Below are positions 33,844 through 42,670 of a DNA stretch of 64,000 nucleotides, piece by piece. The notes under the pieces were generated by a model that worked only from the letters and a program-made list of their open reading frames with translations, was not told where the DNA came from and searched no databases. The position numbers and the translations under genes were made by a program. Every line of letters starts with the position of its first letter. Position 1 is the stretch's first letter. The DNA lies in assembly GCA_029547805.1 (NCBI GenBank), contig JAKPOP010000014.1, positions 186,001 to 250,000 of the forward strand, read 5' to 3'. This DNA is from Deltaproteobacteria bacterium (GTDB taxonomy: Bacteria; Myxococcota_A; UBA9042; DTJE01).

Positions 33844-35517
33844 ATGCGAAGGATCTCCATCGGTTTTGCTTCGGCCATTGTCGCCCTCTGGTCCGTGTTC
33901 TCCGGGTCCGCGACCGCGATCGAACTTGACGGCAGTTGGAGCAGCACGTATCGCGAGAACATCAAGGTCCGCATCTGCTTCGGATCCTTCGCGACCTGGA
34001 TCCCGGAGCTGAACCAGACCAAGTTGGTCACTGCCGTGAACAACATGATGGACCTGTGGGGCGTCTATGGCCAGGTCAAGGTGAAGTTCGTCTACGATGG
34101 AGCCGCCGACGACAGCTCCTCGTACTGCCAGGTCAATGGGCAGGCTCCGACGGGGTACCTCTACGTCCGGGCTGAACGCGCCCACCCTGGCAGCTTCTAC
34201 GGATCGGCAAACTGCTCGACGTGGTGCGGAGACCGTTCCCGTTGTTGGGTAGTCCTCTACGGTCAGGACTGGGCCGGGAGCGACTACGGCTGGAGTTACG
34301 ATCACCCGGACGGAGCGTTGACGGTCCAGTCGATCGGCTTGCACGAGTTCGGCCACACCCTGGGCTTCTACGACTACAGCACCGAGCCGAACCAGCACAA
34401 CTCCGTGATGCGATACGTTGATGCCACGCAGAGGTGGCCCTGGCACGAGGACATCCGACAACTGCGTGCGACGTCTTGGTCCTTTCCGGACCAGGGCATC
34501 CAGAACTGCTGGCCGAGCACGCCTTACCCGATGAGGCAGGACCGTTACATCCGCCACAAGCGTTCGACGGACGGGGGCACCACTTGGGTCCCGGAATCCG
34601 ATGGAACGAACGAGGCCACGAACCTCCCAGTAGGTATCGCGTTCGGGGTCACGAGCGATCCTGACAAGCCGTACGTGCTGGCCTGGGTCGGCACCAATGG
34701 ATCCAACAACATCAACACGAAGTTGACGCGAGGGGATATCTCCTCCAGCAAGGTGGTTCATGACGACCGGTCAGAGATGGGGGTCACCGTTGCCTACGGC
34801 AACTCCAAGTGGCTGCTCGCCTACGCCGGCGTCGACGAGGACTACGCGTTCCGGGGCCGGAAGATCTTCTACAAGACGTCAACCAATGGATCGAGCTGGT
34901 CAGGCACCTATCAGTTGGGGAACTGCAACTCCCTACCCGAGCCGCGCTACGGTTCGCTGAGTGCGCCCGTTGCGGCTTTCGACTCGGCGAGCGGCCGGTT
35001 CATCCTCTTGTTCGTGAACTGGCGCACCGATCCCGTTCATGACGAGACGGTACCGTACGGCAAGATCCGGTGGTACACCAGCACCGATCCTTCGGCCGGG
35101 TTCAACAACTGCGGCGAACTAAGCCAGTTATCATGGAATACACCCGGTCTGGCCTGCAACACCAGCGGATCGTGCGTGGTCACGGCGACCGACTACCGGA
35201 CGAACGGTGACAACCAGTTCTGGAACTCCTGCGGATGGGTTTCCGGCGGGAACTTCACGGTGGGTCCGTGGACCGCTCAGACCGACTGGACCACTCGCTC
35301 CGAGGTGGCGAACGCGTTCGGTTCAAACCGCTACCTTGTCGCCTACAGGGGACAGAACGGTCTGACGAGCGGAAACATCGGTCAGAAGACTGCGTGTAGC
35401 GGGTCGACGCCTTGGGGCTCCAAGGTCATCCTCGGAAGCGACACGTTCTACTTCGGACCGACTCTGGTCTACGGCCCCACGTGGAACGAGTTCGCGGTGT
35501 ACTACACGGCACCTTGA
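33844..35517 (+). CDS. Secreted metzincin-like metalloprotease (HEXXHXXGXXD)
   Basis: The protein is 557 residues. From ATG 33844 it begins MRRISIGFASAIVALWSVFS, a Sec signal; an earlier in-frame ATG at 33805 would bury it. The zinc site is HEFGHTLGFYD (H167-D177), an HEXXHXXGXXD pattern with Asp as third ligand, as in snapalysin-type metzincins. NSVMRY (M189) is the Met-turn. After the catalytic domain (about 25-220) comes a 330-residue region of repeated Trp/Asn/Ser-rich strands (STNGSSWSG, AWVGTNGSNN) that looks like a beta-propeller or sialidase-like fold. Codon use is less GC-rich than the flanks. It lies between two IS1380-type remnants, so it was probably acquired by transfer. Confidence 0.8.
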   Translation: MRRISIGFASAIVALWSVFSGSATAIELDGSWSSTYRENIKVRICFGSFATWIPELNQTKLVTAVNNMMDLWGVYGQVKVKFVYDGAADDSSSYCQVNGQAPTGYLYVRAERAHPGSFYGSANCSTWCGDRSRCWVVLYGQDWAGSDYGWSYDHPDGALTVQSIGLHEFGHTLGFYDYSTEPNQHNSVMRYVDATQRWPWHEDIRQLRATSWSFPDQGIQNCWPSTPYPMRQDRYIRHKRSTDGGTTWVPESDGTNEATNLPVGIAFGVTSDPDKPYVLAWVGTNGSNNINTKLTRGDISSSKVVHDDRSEMGVTVAYGNSKWLLAYAGVDEDYAFRGRKIFYKTSTNGSSWSGTYQLGNCNSLPEPRYGSLSAPVAAFDSASGRFILLFVNWRTDPVHDETVPYGKIRWYTSTDPSAGFNNCGELSQLSWNTPGLACNTSGSCVVTATDYRTNGDNQFWNSCGWVSGGNFTVGPWTAQTDWTTRSEVANAFGSNRYLVAYRGQNGLTSGNIGQKTACSGSTPWGSKVILGSDTFYFGPTLVYGPTWNEFAVYYTAP

Positions 35518-35533
35518 CGCAGGGAGGTAGGAC

Positions 35534-36268
35534 ATGAGGTTCGTTGCAAGCATCTTGCTCCTTGGCATCGGTGCCTGCACCACTGGAACCGGGCAGTCGC
35601 AGGATCCTGTCTTCATCGGTCAACGCCATCTCGCGGCCGGGCCTTTCGGAGGTTCCGTGTCCCCCCCGGATTGCGGCGACATGGAGGACTCGAAGGCCGC
35701 GCCCGGTCAGGTGTGCGTCGATCAGGGCCTTCCCGCCTTGACTGCGAACTACGCGCAAGCGGTCGGATCGGTGGTCGTGGCGATCGTGGATGTCGACACC
35801 GCGAAGTACGCCGAGTTGGGTGGTGAGCCGCTCGCCTGCCCGATTCGCGAAGGGGAGGAGGGCGCGGAGGACGCGACCTTCGTGCCGTACGCCATGTTCG
35901 AGCCGGAAGCGTGGATCAAGGGCGACGGGTCCGACGTCAAGACGGTCGGGTTCCAGGGTGAGTGCAGGGGGATGGGCGTGCAGGGTCAGTGCAACATCCT
36001 CCAGACTGGCACTTGGTACCTGTCCTACGGGCGGAACCTCCTGTTCCTCGCAGAGGATTGCTGTTTGTCCCAGGCGCTCCCGGGCGCGAAGGCCGTGGTT
36101 GCTGCGTACCCAATCGAGGGGGACAAGGTATTCGACGCTGCCGGCAAGGCTTGGCCCGTGGCCGAGGTCCTTGCTGCCGTCGAGAAGGCCGCTGCTGACC
36201 GCGAACCATCGAAGACCATCGGGGGCAAAGGGTTCTACGAGTGGGACGTCCCCTGCTCCGAGAAATAG
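35534..36268 (+). CDS. Lipoprotein of unknown function
   Basis: The protein is 244 residues. A GGGAGG site precedes the ATG, and MRFVASILLLGIGACTTG is a lipoprotein signal with C15 as the anchor. The mature protein has ten or so cysteines, including CRGMGVQGQC and EDCCLSQA, and a middle domain with VVVAIVDVDTAKYAEL. This loosely recalls the immunoglobulin-like strands of secreted beta-sandwich proteins. No family recognised. It starts 16 bases after the metalloprotease gene and shares its lower GC content, so the two form an imported operon. It may accompany, anchor or inhibit the protease; this is inference from position only. Confidence 0.7.
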   Translation: MRFVASILLLGIGACTTGTGQSQDPVFIGQRHLAAGPFGGSVSPPDCGDMEDSKAAPGQVCVDQGLPALTANYAQAVGSVVVAIVDVDTAKYAELGGEPLACPIREGEEGAEDATFVPYAMFEPEAWIKGDGSDVKTVGFQGECRGMGVQGQCNILQTGTWYLSYGRNLLFLAEDCCLSQALPGAKAVVAAYPIEGDKVFDAAGKAWPVAEVLAAVEKAAADREPSKTIGGKGFYEWDVPCSEK

Positions 36269-36283
36269 GCCGCAAGGCGGGGC

Positions 36284-36527
36284 ATGACAGCGAAGACGAG
36301 GGTCCTCCTGCTCCTGTTGGGAATCCTCCTCGTCGGTCTGTGCGGCCCCGATTGCGCCTGGAGAGCGGGTGCTGTACGCCGTCCCGGTGAGCCACCTCGA
36401 CACGCAGTGGAATTGGACCATACAACGAACCATCCGGGAGTTGCTGCCACGGACCTTCGCGGGGATGTTCGACCGGCTGGGCGAGTTCCCGTTTCTGACG
36501 TTCGGTTGGCCAGAATCCACCGTCTGA
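36284..36527 (+). pseudogene. Remnant of a GH38-type alpha-mannosidase gene
   Basis: ATG 36284 opens a signal peptide, MTAKTRVLLLLLGILLVGLC. After a frame change the other frame (36369-36527) reads VLYAVPVSHLDTQWNWTIQ, then LLPRTFAGMFDRLGEF, and stops. VSHLDTQWNWT matches the first conserved zinc-site block of glycoside hydrolase family 38 (the HXDXXW type). Only about 50 residues of a roughly 900-residue enzyme remain. The gene was truncated just upstream of the second IS1380-type copy, consistent with an element-mediated deletion. Confidence 0.6.
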
Positions 36528-36600
36528 TCCCGCAACTCCCGGATCTTGCGGGTTTTGACGCTGAATCCCCTTCACCTCCATCAGACGCCAGCCTGCCTGC

Positions 36601-36655
36601 ATCCCAAATCCGTAATCCACAATCCGACATCCGAAATCCCGATTCGCCGCCGATC
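36601..36655 (+). repeat. Degenerate AATCCG-type short tandem repeat
   Basis: About six units of 7-8 bases resembling AAATCCG, TAATCCAC, AATCCGAC, ATCCG, AAATCCC and GATTCG run in a row between the GH38 remnant and the second element copy. This AT-richer patch looks like a slippage-prone repeat, and its role is unknown. Confidence 0.45.
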
Positions 36656-36675
36656 AGGCGGTGAATCGGGGCCGG

Positions 36676-37380
36676 CCCCGTTCCGCCGTCAAAAGAATAG
36701 AGATACCCCGTTGGCCCCGTGAACTCACGGGTTTAGAATGCGCGCTAGTTACACGGCAATCACCAACGAGGGGAACCGATCACGCAGCAGGGCGCGCTTC
36801 CTTTCCAGTACGAAATCGAGGGAGGGTCGAATGGGCTGACGGGGCTGGCGGGGCTGCCGGCGCACATGGACCTTGCGGCGGTCGCCGGGCTGCGCGAGTC
36901 GATTGGGCGGCACGTGCAGGTGCGGGCGGGAAGCCAGGGGTGGACGGACGCCCAGCAGATCCTGTCGCTCGTGTTGCTGAACGTGGCGGGCGGGGACAGC
37001 GTGGACGACCTCCGCAAGCTGGACGAGGGCTTCTTGCTGATCAACCTGCCTGGCCGCGTGCTCGAACGGGCCCGCCGGCTGATCGTCCGGCTGGCCGAGT
37101 CGTCGATGGCGACGCTCCTCCTGAAGGTGAGGTGCAGAATCCTGGGACTGGTGCGGGTTTCCGCGGGCTAACGCCCCGGAGACCCGCACCCCGAAGCAAT
37201 GGTGATGGTGGCTTGATGGACGGATGAGTCTGCCCAAAGAGCGCCCTGGCGACCCCTCTGGGACCACCGGACGCCCCTGATGCCTCGGCACGCGCGCGCT
37301 TCGACGCCCGCGGTGCCCCAAGGAGGCGTGACCAGACCCCGACAAAGGACCCTACGCGACCCAGGCGGTGGATTTTGGAT
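36676..37380 (+). mobile_element. Decayed IS1380-type element, copy 2, internally deleted (705 bp)
   Basis: It is nearly identical to copy 1 at both ends and in the same orientation, but about 0.93 kb of the centre is missing. The join falls in a six-base GCTTCT that occurs on both sides of the missing segment in copy 1 (32468-32473 and 33400-33405). That is the signature of deletion between short direct repeats. A six-base and an eleven-base difference account for the remaining length. It is a MITE-like derivative that would need a transposase in trans. Confidence 0.75.
36779..37171 (+). pseudogene. Deleted IS1380-type transposase fragment
   Basis: One open frame joins the transposase N-terminal region (GWTDAQQILSLVLLNVAGGD) directly to the last 50 residues (FLLINLPGRVLERARRLIVR). 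All catalytic residues are lost. There is no clear start codon, as in copy 1. Confidence 0.75.
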
Positions 37381-37392
37381 CTTGCAAAGGAC

Positions 37393-37421
37393 TTGAAATC
37401 CGGACGTCATCTTTCTTACAC
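37393..37421 (+). promoter_or_regulatory. Sigma70-type promoter for the 37478 lipoprotein
   Basis: TTGAAA (37393-37398) and TTACAC (37416-37421) are separated by 17 bases. The predicted start is about 37428, fifty bases before the ATG. The promoter begins 13 bases after the right border of the IS1380-type remnant. Confidence 0.5.
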
Positions 37422-37477
37422 TCTGGCGGTCTTCGTCCTGCGGGACGAGCGGTGACTCCGTTGAACAGGAGAGTTCC

Positions 37478-39220
37478 ATGAGGAGGATCGTGGCGGGAAT
37501 GGCGGCCCTGGCCGCAATGGCGGGTCTCGTCGCCTGCGACGGCGGCGGCGACACCAAGTGTAGCGTCAGCGAGGACTGCGCGAAGGGGCTGGTCTGCCAG
37601 AGCCAGAAGTGCGTGGAACGCCTCTGCAACGGCATCGCCGACTGCAACGGCACCGACATCTGCGTGGACGGCCCGCTGGTGGGCAAGGACCCGAACTTCC
37701 GGTACTGCACGGCCCGGCAGTGCACGCAGGAGGGGGCCGCCTGCGCCGAGATGGGCACCGTCTGCCAGGGGGGCCTCTGCGTCCCCGGGACGCCGGTCCA
37801 GGACGTGATCCAGCCCGACACGCCCGTCGAGGACACCATCCGACCCGACGTGGGCGAGGAGGACGCCCCGGCAACGGACACCTTCGTTCCGCCGGTGGAA
37901 CGGAAGGACTGCAACCCCTGTGCGGCCGACGGCGATTGCGGCGAGGGGTTCAAGTGCCTCCCGGTGGGGGCGACGAAGCACTGCCTCGCCACCTGCCAGA
38001 CCGACGGGGACTGCCCGGCCTCCTACATCTGCTACGCCTCCTCGACCGCATCGAAGAACTGCCTGCCGGTCTCCTACAACTGCGTGGCCTGCGCCTACGA
38101 GGGATGCGCCACCGAGGGGCAGACCTGCGACTTCGTGTCCGGCAACTGCAAGGACGCCAAGGGGCTCTGCGACAAGTGCACCTATGACTTCGACTGCGGC
38201 AAGGGATTCCGGTGCTTCAAGACCGCCGGGACCGCCACCGGGGCCTGCGTCCCCGAGTGCTCCGTCTCGGCCGGCTGCACCGACTCGACGAACTTCACCT
38301 GCGGCGCCACCGAGAAGGGCGTGATGCTCTGCCAGCCCAAGGTGGCCGACCAGTGTGGCGGCTGCCCGAAGGAGACCCCCTTCCCCGCGGGCGACGGCCA
38401 GACCTGCTACCAGTGCTTCAACAACAGCCACTGCGACGTGGCCAAGAAGGAGGTCTGCGACACCGGGTCCCACACCTGCGTCGGCCAGGGCAGCGATTGC
38501 GGCACCGGGCTGATCAAGTGCAACGACGGGTCCTGCAAGCAGTGCTGCCAGGACTCGGACTGCGCGAACAACACCGGGCCCTGCACGAACGGCCGCTGCG
38601 TGAACGGCGTGGACGAGTGCCAGAACCAGTGCGTGGACCCCTACCCGGTCTGCGCGGTGATCAACAACATTCCCCAGTGCGTGCAGTGCCTGGTGGACAA
38701 CGACTGCGCCGCCATCGACCCGGCCTGCAAGTGCACCGGACAGCCGACCTACGCCTGCCTCAACGACAATGGCAGCGTCTGCTCGGGCCCGATGTGCTCG
38801 GCCAACTGCACCTCCGACGCCGACTGCCCTCCCGGGGCCAACGGCGAGACGCTGCTCTGCAGCCGTCCGGGCGGCGGGTTCTGCTATGACCCGAGCGGCA
38901 AGTGCGACAACATGACCGCCTGCTGCAGCGCGGGCCAGGAGTGCTTCGACGTGCTGAGCATCCTCTTCGGCGGTCTGGGCGGCGGGCTTCCGGGCGGAGG
39001 CGGCCTGCCCTCCACGGGCATGGCGGTCTGCTCCTGCGACAGCCAGCACCCCTGCCTGGGCGGCAAGGCCTGCACCGGCACTGCGGCCATCTGCGCAATC
39101 CCGATCCTCAGCGACATGATCTGCCCCGGCGGCCAGCCCCCGTCCAATCTGCCAGCAAACCTCTGCTTCGACATCATGGACCTGCTGGGCGGCCTGTTGG
39201 GCGGCGGCGGATTCCCGTGA
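37478..39220 (+). CDS. Cysteine-rich lipoprotein
   Basis: The protein is 580 residues. AGGAGAG precedes the ATG. The signal MRRIVAGMAALAAMAGLVAC ends in a lipobox with C20. The mature protein starts with small Cys modules (CSVSEDCAKGLVCQSQKC). An Asp/Pro/Thr linker follows (PDTPVEDTIRPDVGEEDAPA). After it come at least eight disulfide-type modules built on Cx(4-6)DCxxGxxC patterns such as CAADGDCGEGFKC, CQTDGDCPASYIC and CCQDSDCANNTGPC. The C-terminus turns Gly-rich (LFGGLGGGLPGGGGLPS, LGGLLGGGGFP). Such surface lipoproteins are common in Myxococcota relatives; no activity is known. The Gly-rich tail could anchor or assemble. Confidence 0.85.
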   Translation: MRRIVAGMAALAAMAGLVACDGGGDTKCSVSEDCAKGLVCQSQKCVERLCNGIADCNGTDICVDGPLVGKDPNFRYCTARQCTQEGAACAEMGTVCQGGLCVPGTPVQDVIQPDTPVEDTIRPDVGEEDAPATDTFVPPVERKDCNPCAADGDCGEGFKCLPVGATKHCLATCQTDGDCPASYICYASSTASKNCLPVSYNCVACAYEGCATEGQTCDFVSGNCKDAKGLCDKCTYDFDCGKGFRCFKTAGTATGACVPECSVSAGCTDSTNFTCGATEKGVMLCQPKVADQCGGCPKETPFPAGDGQTCYQCFNNSHCDVAKKEVCDTGSHTCVGQGSDCGTGLIKCNDGSCKQCCQDSDCANNTGPCTNGRCVNGVDECQNQCVDPYPVCAVINNIPQCVQCLVDNDCAAIDPACKCTGQPTYACLNDNGSVCSGPMCSANCTSDADCPPGANGETLLCSRPGGGFCYDPSGKCDNMTACCSAGQECFDVLSILFGGLGGGLPGGGGLPSTGMAVCSCDSQHPCLGGKACTGTAAICAIPILSDMICPGGQPPSNLPANLCFDIMDLLGGLLGGGGFP

Positions 39221-39261
39221 TGCCTCTAGTCGCCCCGGTCTACCCCGGCCTCGCGTCCTGC

Positions 39262-39305
39262 TGCTGATGTCCTACTGGCAACCCTGATGTCCTGTTGGAA
39301 CCCGG
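39262..39305 (+). repeat. Two tandem CTGATGTCCT-type repeats
   Basis: Two 18-19-base units, CTGATGTCCTACTGGCAAC and CTGATGTCCTGTTGGAACC, lie head to tail between the lipoprotein stop and the end of ribBA. A weaker third start, GAAGTCCTGCC, follows. It may be an old recombination or mobile-element end. Confidence 0.45.
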
Positions 39306-39318
39306 AAGTCCTGCCTTC

Positions 39319-40524
39319 CTAGACGTCGTCCAGCAGGTGGCCCATGCGGTCCCGCTTGGACCGGAGGTAGGTGCGCTCCTTGTCGTGGCGCGGCGGCAGG
39401 ACCAGGGGTACCCGCTCGGTGACCTCGATCCCGTACCCGGAGATCCCGACGATCTTCTTCGGATTGTTGGTCAGCAGGCGCATCCGACGCACGCCCAGGT
39501 GGGCCAGGATCTGGGCCCCGATGCCGTAGTCCCGGAGGTCCTCCCCGAGGCCCAGCCGGAGGTTCGCCTCGACGGTGTCCAGGCCCCCGTCCTGGAGGGC
39601 ATAGGCCCGGACCTTGTTCAGGATCCCGATGCCTCGGCCCTCCTGCCGCAGGTAGAGCAGCACGCCGCCCTCCTGCCCGATGCGCCCCAGGGCCGCGTGC
39701 AGTTGGGGTCCGCAGTCGCACCGCCGGGAGTGGAAGACGTCCCCGGTCAGGCACTCGCTGTGGACCCGGACCAGGACGTCCCGATCCGGGGAGAGGGGGC
39801 CCCGGACCAGGGCCAGATGCGCGGTTCCCGTGAGGACGTCCTCGTAGACCACGCAATCGAACTCCCCCTCCGGGGTCGTCACCGGGGAGCGCCCCACGGA
39901 CCGCACCAGCAACTCGGTGCGATACCGCCAGGCGATCACGTCCGCCACGGTGATGACCGGGATGCCCCGCTGCCGGCCCAGTTCCCGCAGGGCCGGCAGT
40001 CGGGCCGCCTCTCCCGAGTCGTCGAGGACCTGGCAGATCACCGCCGCAGGCTGCAATCCGGCCATCCGGGCCAGGTCCACCGCCGCCTCGGTCTGTCCCG
40101 CCCGCCGCAGGACGCCTCCAGGAACCGCCCGGAGGGGGAACACGTGTCCCGGCACCACGAAGTCGTGCAGCGTGGCGTCCTCCCGGAGGAGTACCTGGAC
40201 CGTGCGGGCCCGGTCGAAGGCCGAGATCCCCGTCGTGGTCCCCTCCCGGGCGTCCACCGACACGGTGAAGGCATGGCCGAAGTGGCCGGTGTTCCGGGGG
40301 GTCATCATCGGCAGGCCAAGCCGGTCCACCCGGTCGTGGCTCAGGGCGACGCAGACCAGCCCGCTCGCGATCTTGGTCATCTCGTTGATGGCCTCGGGGG
40401 TCACCTTCTCGGCCGCGAGGGCCAGGTCCCCCTCGTTCTCCCGATCCTCGTCGTCCACCAGGATCACCATCCGTCCGAGGCGGAAGGCCTCCAGGGCCTC
40501 CTCCACCGTTCCGCGGTCGTCCAT
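39319..40524 (-). CDS. ribBA: Bifunctional DHBP synthase / GTP cyclohydrolase II
   Basis: The protein is 401 residues, normal for RibBA. The start at 40524 has GGAGG eight bases upstream. Residues 1-200 form the RibB domain: [43 protein letters not shown] and the catalytic GHVFPLRA. Residues 201-401 form the RibA domain: [20 protein letters not shown] (zinc cysteines), [14 protein letters not shown] and LTNNPKKI. It makes both riboflavin precursors, from ribulose-5-phosphate and from GTP. No FMN riboswitch is seen upstream. It stands alone and is divergent from the SurA/PpiD-like gene. Confidence 0.95.
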   Translation of the reverse strand: MDDRGTVEEALEAFRLGRMVILVDDEDRENEGDLALAAEKVTPEAINEMTKIASGLVCVALSHDRVDRLGLPMMTPRNTGHFGHAFTVSVDAREGTTTGISAFDRARTVQVLLREDATLHDFVVPGHVFPLRAVPGGVLRRAGQTEAAVDLARMAGLQPAAVICQVLDDSGEAARLPALRELGRQRGIPVITVADVIAWRYRTELLVRSVGRSPVTTPEGEFDCVVYEDVLTGTAHLALVRGPLSPDRDVLVRVHSECLTGDVFHSRRCDCGPQLHAALGRIGQEGGVLLYLRQEGRGIGILNKVRAYALQDGGLDTVEANLRLGLGEDLRDYGIGAQILAHLGVRRMRLLTNNPKKIVGISGYGIEVTERVPLVLPPRHDKERTYLRSKRDRMGHLLDDV

Positions 40525-40645
40525 CTGGTCCGCCTCCAGCCGTTCCCTGAGAATCCGGGAACCCGTCCCGGGCCGGCGCATCTTACCCGATTCCCCGCCG
40601 GCCGGAGCAATGGACCCGTCCCGGGTCCGAACGGGTCCCCGATCA

Positions 40646-40674
40646 TTGCGAACCCTTGACAAGTGCTGTACCAT
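40646..40674 (+). promoter_or_regulatory. Possible promoter of the PpiD-like gene
   Basis: TTGCGA (40646-40651) and TACCAT (40669-40674) are spaced 17 bases apart; the ATG is at 40707. A nearby TTGACA (40656-40661) has no box at the right distance, so the assignment is tentative. Confidence 0.35.
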
Positions 40675-40706
40675 CCGCCGGCCTCTGGAGCCCGGGGAGT
40701 CGGGGG

Positions 40707-42545
40707 ATGCTGGCAGAACTTCGGAAACAGTCCCGGTCGGTGATCATCTATGTCCTGTTCGGGATCATCATCGTCGTCTTCGTGTTCACCTTCAACATGA
40801 GCAGCGTTGACGTGGGCTGCGGCGGCGGTGGATCCCGGGTCTCCCAGTCGACGCTGGCCCAGGTGGGGGATCAGGTCGTGGACGGGTCGCTCATGGCGAT
40901 GGCGCTGGCCCTCTCGGCCGACCCGCCGCCGCCGGCGATGGGGTTCGACCCCCGGACATTCCAGGCGGAGATGCTCTACCGCACGACCCGGTTCTTCCGT
41001 CTCCGGGGGGATGACCGGTATCGCCTCTACCAGCCAGACCCCCGGCAGGTCCCGGACCTCAAGAGCCGCAAGGTGGCCGATGACCTCTTCGAGACCCTGC
41101 TGGTGAGCCAGGAGGCCGAGCGCCTGGGACTCCGGGCCACCCCCGAGGAGATCCGCACCCGGATCCTCGCGGAGTTCACCGACCCCTCCACCGGGCAGTT
41201 CCGGAAGAAGTCCTACGAGAACTACGTGCGCTATTCCCTGCGGACCTCCCTGGGACGGTTCGAGGAGTTCGTCGGGCGGGAGATCCTCCGGGAGAAGATG
41301 ATCGACCTGGTCACCGCCGGGGTCGCCGTGTCGGACCGGGAGGCCCGCTACCTGGCCGCTCGTCGCCAGGAAAGCCGGTCCTACGAGTTCCTGGAGGTCG
41401 ATCCCCAGGCCCTTGCCGAGGCCCTCAAGCCATCGCCCCAGGAGACCGCGGCATGGCTGGCCGCCCACGAGGACCGGGTGAAGTCCTATTTCGAGGAACA
41501 CCGGGCCGAGTTCCGGCAGGCCGAGGCCTACGATTTTCACCTGATCCGGGTCTCGGCGCCGTCCCGGCGGGTGATGGGGATGGTCGAGGACCCCGATCAG
41601 CGGGGGAATCTGGAGAAGGCCCGGTCGGAGGCCCAGGCCCGGGCCCGGGAGATCGAGAAGCGGATCCAGGGTCTCTCGGGTGACGCATTGGTGCAGGCCT
41701 TTGCGGACCAGGCGCGCCAGTTCTCCGACGACGCGATGACCCGGGAACGGGGCGGGCGGGTCGAGGCGGCCCTCCCGGCACAGTCGGTGGCGGCCCTGAC
41801 CGACCAGTCGGTGGCGGAGGCCCTGGCGCGCCTGCAGCCCCGGACCGCATCGGGGGTCCTGGAAGGGGACAACGGGTTCTACCTGGTGCTGCTCCAGGGC
41901 ATCCAGCCGGCCCGGGATCGCCCCTACGAGGAGGTCCGGGAGGAGATCGCCGCCCGGCTCGCCGCCGAGGAGCGGGCCCAGGCCCGGATGGAGGAGATCG
42001 CCACCCGGATGCTGGAGGCGGCGAAGAAGCAGCCCCTGGCGCCCCTGGCCGAGGCGGCGACCGAAGTGAACGCTCCCTTTGCCCCGGCCCACCCGGTCCA
42101 ACTGGGGGAGACCGGGGCGGTGCCGGGCCTTCCGACGTCGTTGCAGGGCCTGGTCTCGGCCAATCCCAAGGCCATTCCGGGTCTCGGGGAGTCCGAGGCG
42201 CTGGTCCAGGCCGTCCAGGCCCTGACGCCCGAGAAGCCCCTGGCGGACCAGGTCTTCACGCTGGACGGCGGTCGTCGGGTGGTCGTGCGCCTCAAAGAGG
42301 CGAAGGCCGCCGGGGAGCCCTCGGCGGAGGAGATCGAGAAGGCACGGCAGGAATGGCTGCCGGTGAAGCGCCAGGGTGCCTGGCGGGCCTTCGTGGATGG
42401 CCTGCGGGCGAAGGCCGCCGCATCGGGCCGCCTGGTGGAAAAGGACGCCCTCCAGGCGATGATCCGGGACGAGGCCCGGGCTCGGGAGGAGGCCCTCATG
42501 CAGCGCCTCCGGCCCTCGAAGAAGGAGACCCCGGCGGCCGATTGA
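40707..42545 (+). CDS. SurA/PpiD-like membrane-anchored peptidyl-prolyl isomerase
   Basis: The protein is 612 residues from ATG 40707, with GGGGAG eight bases upstream. A single N-terminal membrane segment (about 11-29, [19 protein letters not shown]) anchors it in the inner membrane with the rest in the periplasm. Residues 45-260 form the helical SurA_N-type chaperone region. A parvulin-like PPIC domain follows at about 270-400 ([34 protein letters not shown]), then another helical region with coiled-coil character. It helps fold exported proteins, useful given the disulfide-rich lipoproteins nearby. Key parvulin residues are not fully clear, so isomerase activity is uncertain. Confidence 0.85.
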   Translation: MLAELRKQSRSVIIYVLFGIIIVVFVFTFNMSSVDVGCGGGGSRVSQSTLAQVGDQVVDGSLMAMALALSADPPPPAMGFDPRTFQAEMLYRTTRFFRLRGDDRYRLYQPDPRQVPDLKSRKVADDLFETLLVSQEAERLGLRATPEEIRTRILAEFTDPSTGQFRKKSYENYVRYSLRTSLGRFEEFVGREILREKMIDLVTAGVAVSDREARYLAARRQESRSYEFLEVDPQALAEALKPSPQETAAWLAAHEDRVKSYFEEHRAEFRQAEAYDFHLIRVSAPSRRVMGMVEDPDQRGNLEKARSEAQARAREIEKRIQGLSGDALVQAFADQARQFSDDAMTRERGGRVEAALPAQSVAALTDQSVAEALARLQPRTASGVLEGDNGFYLVLLQGIQPARDRPYEEVREEIAARLAAEERAQARMEEIATRMLEAAKKQPLAPLAEAATEVNAPFAPAHPVQLGETGAVPGLPTSLQGLVSANPKAIPGLGESEALVQAVQALTPEKPLADQVFTLDGGRRVVVRLKEAKAAGEPSAEEIEKARQEWLPVKRQGAWRAFVDGLRAKAAASGRLVEKDALQAMIRDEARAREEALMQRLRPSKKETPAAD

Positions 42546-42614
42546 CGATTTCGCAACGGCAGTTCCCGTCATCCGGGGAACCCGCCCCCCGAAGCCACCG
42601 CAATCATTTTCGTC

Positions 42615-42643
42615 TTGAACCGGGACCGGAGGACGGGCAGAAT
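42615..42643 (+). promoter_or_regulatory. Sigma70-type promoter of the NfnAB-like operon
   Basis: TTGAAC (42615-42620) and CAGAAT (42638-42643) are spaced 17 bases apart, 28 bases before the GTG start. Confidence 0.5.
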
Positions 42644-42670
42644 CCCCTCGCCTCGAAAGGGAGGGGTCCC

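Noticed and set aside
40525-40706. FMN riboswitch upstream of ribBA
   Set aside because: The conserved RFN sequence blocks are absent from the 182-base divergent region.
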